Part shown: piece by piece, positions 54,401-64,000 of the stretch
How positions within the stretch are numbered: position 1 is the stretch's first letter
How the letters are laid out: every line of letters begins with the position of its first letter
Source: Stichopus chloronotus
Lineage: Eukaryota; Echinodermata; Holothuroidea; Aspidochirotida; Stichopodidae
DNA: 64,000 bases
Assembly (NCBI GenBank): GCA_021234535.1
Contig: CM037835.1
Coordinates: 8,680,001 to 8,744,000 of the forward strand
Direction: 5' to 3'
The notes under the pieces: generated by a model
What the model was told of the DNA's origin: nothing
Databases searched by the model: none
What the model saw: only the letters and a program-made list of their open reading frames with translations
Made by a program: the position numbers and the translations under genes

Positions 54401-57400
54401 ATCCAGGGTAGAACCACAGTAATGCATCTATAGGGTCTTTGTATGAACAGCAATACTGCCAATAATGTTGAAATTTAGAAATTTAAGTCAACCTGCGCCT
54501 ACTTATACTGAAATTTCAGGTTCGTACTTGGGGGTCGACTGTTTTTTGTTTGATGGCCTCGTTTAAGTCCCCCCACAGAAAGTCCTGATTGAGCCCTAGA
54601 TCGTACCCTAAATGTGTCGTCACACCATCGCCAAGATTTCTAGCCACAGCGACAGAGACGGTCGGCTATATTTAGGGACACTCTGACGCTTGGCGACCCT
54701 CATGAAGAGCGAATGTTCAGACTACCGGTCAACACACAACTGACAGTAAGTTAAAAACTAGCAGGTTCAGTTGCAAAAATTGCTCAAAAATAAGAAAAAA
54801 AAAGTGCATCATTTGCCATCTCAACATAAATGGAGGGAACACCCCTCTCCCTTCGACCTCTCCCCCAGGACGGCTTACTCACTGCACTGACAAAGCCTTT
54901 CATCATGGTATTCAGAATTCTCCGACAACAGAACATGCGATTGGCAGTCATTCAATCATCGTCAAACCATCGACCAAATAGTAAGCTCATGTAAATGCTG
55001 TATACATCGGTACTTACGCCATTGGTTCGACAAGTTCCATTCCACTCACTATTCTAGTTTTGATTCAACATGCCCTCATTCCCCCTTTTAAATCAGAAGG
55101 TGTTAACTTATTTCTCAAGCATGAGACCTCAAACACAGAATACACGAGAAAAACAAAAAACAAAAAAAAGTCATGTCCTGACTGCTAGCTGTATTTGAGA
55201 GAGTACATTTTCAAGCATTAGCACTCCAAATACAGAACGATGAAATGTAACTTTCAATGACTGGAGGGAAAGTGCCTTTTACTACAAGATGAGAATTAAA
55301 AGTTCGACACATTGTACCGCCTCGCACATGCAAGAAGTACAGGCGTTGATGCTCCAAGGTCTAGCACACCCAATGTAACCAGTGCTAAGATGAAATTCGA
55401 ATATAACATGAATGGTCCATGTATCAGCTTTCCAGCGAATAGCAGTTGTTTCATAATCCTAGAAAAATGGTTTACATGCACTTACATTATTACACTTATA
55501 TTAATTGTATAGAACTGATCATTCATGTTCCTAGGGCCGTCGCGATTGTGTGTTGTATATACTACACACACATATACTCGCTAAGGAATACTACCTCTCT
55601 GTGGGACCTGTTTATTGGTTCACATGCTCTTTTGGTCCTTCATATGGTACTGAACTTAAAAAAAAGAGTCGTGATAAAATGCATCTAAATAGTTAGGGAA
55701 ACCTTTTTAACGGTATTTCAAACACCGAGCGAAAATAGTGACTACAGATTTCCAGTCCGTGAATATAACGTCTTTGACTTCGCACGAAAGTTGTTAATAT
55801 TTACACACAGATAATTCATTTCTTACTCTCGCGATAGGTTCTGGGAGAATTTTGCATGCGTTAAGTTTTCATATTTGCTGAGTAATCTAATATATTGTGC
55901 GTGAAGGGTTTCATTGTACTATATACACCACAACAATTTCCCAGCTCCCCCGTTTGTCTGTTAACCAGAGCTAAATTTGTGTCATTATATCATCTCGTTA
56001 ATTAAATATAGACAACGATGATGAATCCGACAGTCCGTACTGTATCCATTAATATTTTGTAACCGGTGCCTTCATGACATTAAAAGAATCGTCGTTGTCC
56101 CGGGCAACGGTCGGATGGAAATACCGACTGATTTATTCACATGACCGTGGATCAATCAGCTACGATTTCCAAGTAAAAGTCCTAATCTTAGCACTCAAAT
56201 TGTCAGCCTCATTTAACATCGACATTCATGCAAAATTAAGTACTTGTAGTTATTTATATGCAATAGCAAACATATGTATAGTTAACGTCAGGCGATCACC
56301 CTTGGACAAAAAAAAAAAAAAAGGTCATGCACGTGACCTTTTCTGGTACCTTTTGACCATTTTATTCTTTCTGGACTTTTTTTTTCTGTTCAGAATAAAA
56401 AGGTAATCATGGACACATTCATCGGTATAACGTCAAACACTAAAGTTTGACAGAAATCTCACTCTTCACCGGTTAAGATTTTAAAACCAGGATTGTCATT
56501 TGCTGCTCCACATTCTGCTCTAAGAATAAAATTGGGTCTCAGTGAATAGAAATTGAGATATGAGAGGGAGAATCGAGAGAAATGGTCAACAAAAGCCCAC
56601 TGTCTACCTTTGCCGACGAAAGATCAAGAGAACTTAGACTATTGTGTAGTATAACAGGCCCTCTATATCCATATTGAAATGTCACCGATGTTTACTTTAT
56701 ACGTCACTTTTAAAGGCTGTAATGCATCACCCCAGACAGTTTCAATTCTCCCAACCACCTACCTCTAGTCCCTCCACATGTGTAATCAAAACGATGGATC
56801 CCTGTGTACGCTGTGTAATACGAGCTGCTCTGCATCTTACGAATTTGCTGGCAATCTAAGAGTACTGTAACTTAGAACCAGTTGAGAATTTTCCTTTCAG
56901 GGAGGTAAAAATATAGCTTAGGGTGATGCAGTACAGCCTTTAAATGGTCCCATTACCCGAATGAAATGTTCACACGTTGTACATGGTAAAAACAAAAAAG
57001 TATAAAATTGGGTGTACAAAATTTGTTTGCTTCTATAACTATACCAATAATATGTATGTGTAAATGTGGGATGTAAAGAGGGAATGAACCTACGGAATTT
57101 TTTGTCTGTCGAGACTATACATTGTGCAAGTTATCAAAGGCTTGCAATTGTTCTTTGGATTTTTTAAAAGAAAGTACAACTTGATCTGGTCAATCTTTTT
57201 CTGCACCAAAAAATCAATCAAATCAAAAATCAATCTTTGTAATTATTTTCCGTCATAAAATCATTTAAATAGTTGAATTCTATCAGCAACTTCGGCCGTT
57301 TAGATACATTTGTGTTTTTTATGGATCTCAGAAAGCTGTGTGTAGATTTATTATCCAGCAGGCCTCGATTCATATCCCAGGCAATTAGATATATACTAAA

Positions 57401-57544
57401 GATACTTATTCAAACATTTTAAGAGACAACCGTAATTATTGTTTCTTAGGATTTCTATTCTACCACAAAGTTGGATTCCATGACAGCAACGAGACTTTAT
57501 TTGAACGATTATAATATTATGATTATGAGAAAGTAAGACTCATT

Positions 57545-57826
57545 CAGTTCCCCCTTTCTCTCTTGTTCTCCTTACTCCCTTACCACTTATCTTACCCACT
57601 CAAAAGTTCTTCTATATCTTTTCTCAATCTTTTATAATTCCTTCTCTTCTCTACTCCATGCTTATACTTCTACATCTCCTCAACCTCCCCTCCTTTCATA
57701 CTCTCTTTTATCCTCCAAGTCTGATACCCCATCTGCTCCTTTTCATCCTCATCCAGTTCCTCCCCCCTCCTCCTCCTAATCCATGCTTTCCTTGATCTGT
57801 GATTACCTCTACCCTACAGTATTGCA
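57545..57826 (+). repeat. Polypyrimidine-rich block
   Basis: About 280 bases with a strong excess of C and T on the plus strand (for example TTCTCTCTTGTTCTCC and CCTCCCCCCTCCTCCTCC). Purines are scattered. It ends in CTACAG, which resembles a splice acceptor, but no exon follows. Confidence 0.75.
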
Positions 57827-58869
57827 AACTTCCTCAAGCATAGACGTCACCGAATCACTTGTCTCAAAAAAAAAAAAACAGTACCAAACAGAAGAAAAGT
57901 AAAAACAAAACTAAAATACATTTTGATAAACTAGTAGAGCTTAGTCGTTTTTGGAACTCAGTGTTACACTGCACGAGTGAATAAAGTGTGTCTGAGGTAA
58001 TTCACTGAGGATCGACGTCAATCGTGGGAGGGGGGGGGGGAACGATGGGACACGTCCCCCACATTTCGATAAGTAGGGGTGTAACAAGACTCACTCTTTA
58101 AAGTACTTGTTATGCGGAGGAACAGCCCGAAAATATTGCGTTCATCTCAGGAATGCAGGCCGCGGCTGTTAGTAATAGAGACGCTCATTGTTAAATTGTT
58201 ATAGTCAAAGCTTTGCAAGACTAGCAGAAGGCACTCTGTTACCCACCTCCGAAGAGTCAACATACTCAGACTCACATACACTCGATATCACATACACTCA
58301 TATACTTACCTGCGAAACCTTACCTGCGAACCTCACCTGCGAAACCTCGAAAACGTTGACTTACCTAAGCCTTGAACCTTTGGTGTAATAGAGAGCCCCA
58401 GGAGGTACGTGTATTTTTGTACTTTTATGAATGTTTCGTCTAATTTAATTTAAGGGTAAATGAATTGAGACTGGAGAGACGCAGAGGAGTCGATGTTTAA
58501 TGTTTTCGGTTTTCTTGTAGTTGTGTAATTCCTTTATATTTTGGTGTTATGTTTACGTTACAGTTTGAAATGTTTGTATAATTTATGTATTTCGCAATTA
58601 ATTTCACCAAATGTTTACTTGTACAGTTTTCACGGAGTTCACGAATACACGCTAGGGCAAACTCCAGTCGAGACCCTTGGTTTTGTTTTTGTTTTTTTTT
58701 TTTTTGCAGTCGAATCCACTTTGATATACATCACACCACCCTCCGCTACAAGGGGAGATAATGTCAAATGTCCCCCACATTTCGTTAAAGAGAAATGTTT
58801 TGGTTCACTTGTTGAATGGTAGCGGACATTGTGACAAATATCGCCCTACAGTTTTGGTGAGTGACTGAT

Positions 58870-58975
58870 GTAATCGCTAGGCTGATAAATGCTCATAAGG
58901 GAACTCTGCGTGACGAATTTAGGTGTTCATATACCAAGTTTAGACTAATCTACACATCACAAATGTCAAACTTTT
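58870..58975 (+). repeat. Dispersed repeat copy (pairs with 4960-5065)
   Basis: It shares AATGCTCATAAGGGAACTC and GTGACGAATTTAGGTGTTCA, in the same order and strand, with 4990-5035. Weaker similarity continues on both sides (CCCCCACATTTCG upstream, CGCACGC.TTGCA downstream). Confidence 0.8.
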
Positions 58976-61900
58976 CCGCACGCGTTGCATTCAGTGTCTA
59001 CTTACCCATGTTATGTTAATGGACGAAAAAGTAAATGGGTTGACTGACTTACCTTGGAGTTAGGAGGGATTCGGTCAAAAAATTGAAACGTCCTTAACAC
59101 GCCCATGGCCTCCACCTGTCAGTCGTCAAATTGATCGTTTGTCTCAAACTATGCAATGTCTAACCAGTTTTGCTCTTTTAATACCATTCGAAGATACAGA
59201 AATCCTTCATTCTGAAGCTCACAATTCTGAAATGCCTCAGAGCTTCTTAGAATTTTCTTCTGGTCACGTTAATGGACGTTACCCCAGCCCCCAGGGGAGA
59301 ACCTATTGCAAATGTCCAATAAACCCCAAAGCCATCAAAAAGTGCAGTGCGTAGACCAGTGCCGGCGCAGCTTTAATCATTCAAACCTATCAGTTAGTCC
59401 CCCCCCCCCCGACATTTCAATTTGAATTGACGCCCCTGTAACTGAGCCTTCTATAATTTTCCTTATATTGCTCTAGCTTCGGCGTATGATGCTTATGCAT
59501 GTTCTCGTATCGGTGTTGTGTTTTCTTTTTTGCTGTAAACATAACATCAATGCAACCCGACCTTGATAAAGTCTATAACGACAGAAAGAGAAAACGTTTC
59601 GAAATTTTTAAGTGGATTTAACTTTGCAACCGTGCACCGGGTTCAGTCCTATCGGTAAATTTACCTAAAAGATAAGCTGAAATTAAAACATATTTTTTTA
59701 TCCTTTATTAGATAACGTATTCTTCGGGCGACAAGCAAATTCCACCAGCTAAACGCCCACTCATCTGCTTTGCCCAGGTAGTAACTTCCGGAGTCGTGGG
59801 CACTCATTAATTATTAGCTAATGGTTTACCAAATTCGTCATATTGGTGTCACAGTAAACTTCTCTACATCGATAATGCTATCGCAAGTAAAGTTTTAATG
59901 CTGTAAAATAAATATTGCAGCAATCATGAATATGATACAAATTGATTATATGACGATGAGTAACAATTTAAATACAGTTCGGCTCATAAAATGTTTGCGT
60001 CTATCATTTGTTTCATGGAGTGCCGTGCATCCCTGAAAGGTTCCATACAGTTGGATTATTTAAAAAAGAAAAAGAACAAGAACTGCACGAGATGATGGCG
60101 GCAAAGAAATCCAAACTTAACACTTCGACTTCATTTCAATTTAGATGAACTGTGACGGATGACAAATGGAAATCACATAATTCGTTGCCGTTAAACCAGG
60201 GGGGTGCAACCATGTCAAACACAGAGTCAAATCATGTTGCTGTAACCCTTTAAAGGAGATTTTCCCCTTTCCTCGGTGGATAGGACCGTATGAGGTGATG
60301 TCTCACTTTTATCCCACCACAACATTCAGCCATGCACCCCCCCCCCCCCCTCTATCCAGTGTTAGCCCAAATGGGCCCTTTTAGCCATTGATTAGAATGT
60401 TGTCTGTGATTCAATCTTTAGTTTTCCGATAGATTAATGATAAATATTAAAATGTGACAGTACTTATCGGGAGTCTGTCAATGACATGAACTTTTCCAGA
60501 GAACACCTGCTCTCTATTGTAAGAAGTGACCGTTTCTTTGATTTCATGATATTCTGACGAAATTTAAAAATGACGAGGCGATACATCGCGTACATGGGGC
60601 AAATTCAAAATTGTTACACGGGTCGCACAGAAGGTGGCAGCGGGCCGCATTTTGTTCCCGCTCCGCAAGTTATACATCTGCGTTAAGTCCTTTGGCGATG
60701 TGAAAATACTTCAACCGCCGGTTAATGCGTTATGAGATAATAAATAGGTCAACAGTCCTCGGCGTATTGACTTATTTATGTGACATTGACTGTGTTTACA
60801 TATGAACAATAACATAGGCCTTATCAATCTGAAAAAGAACACTCTTCACTGAATCTAGTGATAAACAAAACCGGACTAGCCATTCATGAAATATCCAGAT
60901 TGTTTGGAACAAGGTTTAGGATGTAGCTACGGTCGTGTATAGTTAATATTTTCCAATGCTTTTCAATGTGGTTAGGTTGTTATGAAGTTCGCGTGTCAGA
61001 AAGGCTTAACCATTCAACTTTTGACAAATTAACGAACTCTCTCGAAAACAAAATGAAACAATGGATTATTAATAGAAATCCTCAAGAATTAAAAGGATTT
61101 GTCTGCCTTTCAACGAGCGATCACTTACATATTGTTTAAGTTATGATCCCATAATCACAGTTTCAAGGTTCTGATTTGTTTTTTATATATAGTTAAAGTC
61201 ATCTAACCCGTACACATGAACTTTGATTAAGTTAACAACAAAGATTTGTAGGTCAGAGCTCCATGGTCGGAGAACCATACAGCAAAGTAAATTGATCCGG
61301 GTCGGATGGATGGTATATTATCAAACAGGAGTCTTGTGATGTTGTTCGCTTATTCTTGTATCTAGTCTGATAATTGGATAGCAACACTGGGCAATTACGA
61401 GTGACGTAAAATGTACCACGTGACCAAGTTTTCTCGCCGAGAAGAAAGCTGTTTCTTCCCCCTTAGTTTTCAGAGTTTTCAATAGTTGGGAGCTAGGTTT
61501 AAGTTTTGATTTCTGTAGGGGTGGGGTGAGGTACTTCACGCGCTAAGTAATTCGCAGAAAAATTCAATGTTTGCCCTACAAGATAAAAGAAATGTCCACC
61601 CTGTCAGTTATATGTAGGCCTAGTTTCCCTGCAAAAGTCGCTTTCCCAGACAAAACCATACAAAACTTTTCGTTGTAAAATATATGCAGATATAATTTTT
61701 GGGGTTCCCTACATGACCCCTTCCCCAATGCGCCCATGCACACCCCCCCCCCCCCTCGTTAGCGTCGTATTTATCTGTGCCGAACGTATTTTCGGGAACC
61801 CGCCCCATGCTATTGTTCTCAGTTGGATGAAATTTAAAGGATTTGTGTTCTGAATCTGATATATGTAGCAACTGTTACCACTAAAAAGAACTTTCGAGAA

Positions 61901-64000
61901 ACGTCTGAGCTGTATGATAAAGTTTTATCATTGATGGTAGAGAAATTATGTGAGACCATGCTTAGGAGGATGTCGCAGCTGTTATAGTGCCAACAATTAA
62001 AAGGAGAGTGGTTACTTGACTTTAGAGAGAATAATAGCAAACAAAAGCAACCATAGAGCACTATTTCAACATATACATTTACGGTCCAATGAGGAAGGTG
62101 GAGCGTCCAAGGGAGGTGCCATGGGTGCACGTACATTTCCTTCCCCCCCCCCCAAAAAAAGTCCCATATCCATGGTGCCTTTTATACTATATCGCAGATG
62201 ATCTCACCGTTGCTCTCCTCCTCATGGTTTCGGTAAAAGCACACAACTCGCACTATCCTATTGAGAGCACCGTCCTTCAGAATGGAAGACACTGTCCCAC
62301 AATATATGAATATAGTGCGCCCCCACAACGGAAATCCTGGATTAATCCTGGATTAAATCCTGGCTCTGAGGCTACAGAAAAGCATGACGTCAGAGTGTAA
62401 GGTACAACTCTCGAATATGCTACAATGGCGACAACTTGTGTAATTGTAGGATGGTGATCATTTACGTAGGATTTTTTTTTTGAAAAATTCGGTATCATTG
62501 ATCACAAAGTTGGCATAGAGAAGTCAGCTTAGGACGTGTAACGAACAAAAGTCACGTGTTAAGCCATTTAAAAACTAAAACAATCGACAGATTTCGTAAG
62601 CTACTGGCCAATGGTTTGCGGTTAGAGAGGACATCATTATGTGATCACGTGCGTTTACTTGTGTTTATCAATGGTTCAGATTTTAAGCAACAGAAGAATG
62701 TGTCTGAGAAATTTGATAATAGCAGTCTCAGCTAGAATTATCGAATAATACTTGGAATATCAGAACCAAAAAGAAAATGGAATTTCCTAAAATGCACCAG
62801 CCCGAGGAAGTGACAATGAGAAAAGTGGAGTTAGAAGTATACTTTTATTTGGGGGGGGGGGGAGGGAGGTTACACCAAATTTGCATGTTTTGTTACCGTG
62901 TAGGCATTTAGACAATACTAATAGGCCTACCTTGTCAATATATTCAGTTTTCTACAATACCGTTTCCTACAATACCGATATAGGCCACATGCCATGTACT
63001 TGACCTGTCTTGCTTACAAGTCCCCCCTCTCTCTCTCTCTCTTAATCCCTCCTCTCACCCCTCCCCTCACCTAGTGGGCATACATACGTAGACCTAAATA
63101 TATACTTTCCTATTTTTTAAACAAATAAACAAAACTTAGCAGTAATTCATCCCTTCCGTATATGTGACCATGGCATAGTGTAACCATTAGCACCATGCAT
63201 TTATTCTACTTTGCATTTCGACCGCTAGCACTTCGGTCGATCTGATGTAAAAGTGGTTTTAAAATGACGTAAATGGAAGAGGAATCGTGGTCAGATAATT
63301 AACTGCAGATCAAAATTTAACAAAGAAGAGAAGAAAACCAAAAAAAAAAAGACGTCGACCTTGGTTACAGCTTGGTCAGTGTCTATTTTAATTTACATAT
63401 TTGTGCATTACAGGTCCGTCCGTGTAGTGTTCGGTTGATACCAATGCGTGTCTAGAAAGCGAGAGAGAGCTGACTGTCAGGAATCGTTACTACGGTGAAA
63501 CAGGATAGTGATATCTTTTCTTTCTTTCTTTTTTTTTTTTAGTTTCGCAAAGTAGTTCTCATAGTCATTTTTATTCTTCTGTTACCGTGGATTCAAAGTA
63601 ACTTTTCGCACTACGAAAAGCTTGATTGCCGGTATGCCTTTTTCAGAAGAAATTAAATTGGCAGCATTACTCCTTCCCACTTCCCAGGCGGCAGAGACTA
63701 TCAATGTATTTTTTTTTTTCTTCAATTTTATTTTCTTTTGTTTGAAAAAATGGTAAGTTCTTTACATTGGTTGATGAATAATCACCCTGATTAAAAAAAA
63801 AAATGTAGAATGACACTGAAAATCGCCATTTAGTTAAAAAAAAATGCTCTCATCGGCCTACTCGCCGTCACATGAAACCGCTGTAATGTTTGGCGAACGA
63901 ATTGCGTATTACGTAGGCTTTAATTGATAAATCAATGACTTAAGTGAATTAATGATGCTTACTTCTTTTCAAGGACAGAAGTTACCGATCAAAGTTGTCG

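Larger units (their letters stand above)
47700..64000. other. Gene-free stretch to the right edge
   Basis: No coding exon could be supported on either strand. Contents seen: an ATA trinucleotide run (47870-47886), a GATAATGTAAAA repeat (51330-51450), an AT-rich dinucleotide run (53447-53468), a polypyrimidine block (57545-57826), a short ACCTGCGAAACC triplication (58309-58350), repeat pairs shared with 4.9 kb and 32.4 kb, and C or G tracts near 50254-50262, 51047-51055, 58029-58039, 59401-59410, 60338-60349, 61743-61756, 62144-62153 and 62851-62861. The open frame at 53058-53432 might be a worn LINE C-terminus, but the resemblance is weak. Confidence 0.5.

Noticed and set aside
56074..56406. 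Frame near 56080 with RIVVVPGNG resembling a hydrolase start
   Set aside because: The matching frame stops within about 20 codons and nothing else supports it.

Overview
The window is animal nuclear DNA, most likely from a marine invertebrate deuterostome such as an echinoderm. Genes are split by GT-AG introns, non-coding DNA dominates and is rich in LINE fragments, DNA-transposon remnants, minisatellites and long G or C tracts, and the recognisable genes are animal ones. The species cannot be fixed from the sequence alone. There are no operons, CRISPR arrays, rRNA genes or recognisable tRNAs.

Layout. (1) 1-8.1 kb, minus strand: the first coding exon of a Rab8-type small GTPase (2363-2486), whose remaining exons would lie off the left edge. 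Its first intron holds several LINE fragments. A second, diverged Rab-type P-loop exon sits 5.4 kb upstream on the same strand (7885-8002), with the same donor position but no in-frame start. (2) 10.9-20.1 kb, plus strand: the complete RPS27 (eS27) gene in four coding exons, encoding the usual 84 residues. Intron 1 contains a LINE that was later interrupted by a hAT-like DNA element with inverted ends and a 6-bp target duplication. Introns 2-3 and the 3' flank carry direct repeats and minisatellites. (3) 20.1-26.1 kb: intergenic, with degenerate tandem repeats and no gene seen. (4) 26.25-47.62 kb, minus strand: a complete 17-exon gene for a class V (cysteine-desulfurase-fold) PLP-dependent aminotransferase. 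It rebuilds without a frame break to 717 residues, including the PLP lysine, a candidate catalytic cysteine loop and a long acidic C-terminal tail. (5) 47.7-64 kb: no gene could be supported. It holds dispersed repeats, homopolymer tracts, a polypyrimidine block and short tandem repeats.

The three genes have unrelated jobs: membrane traffic, cytosolic translation, and PLP or sulfur chemistry. Nothing suggests a cooperating cluster. The most informative items are the exon-by-exon reconstruction of the aminotransferase, the nested transposons in RPS27 intron 1, the orphan Rab exon, and the AGGTCA-bearing minisatellites around RPS27. I did not find a clear, previously undescribed system.
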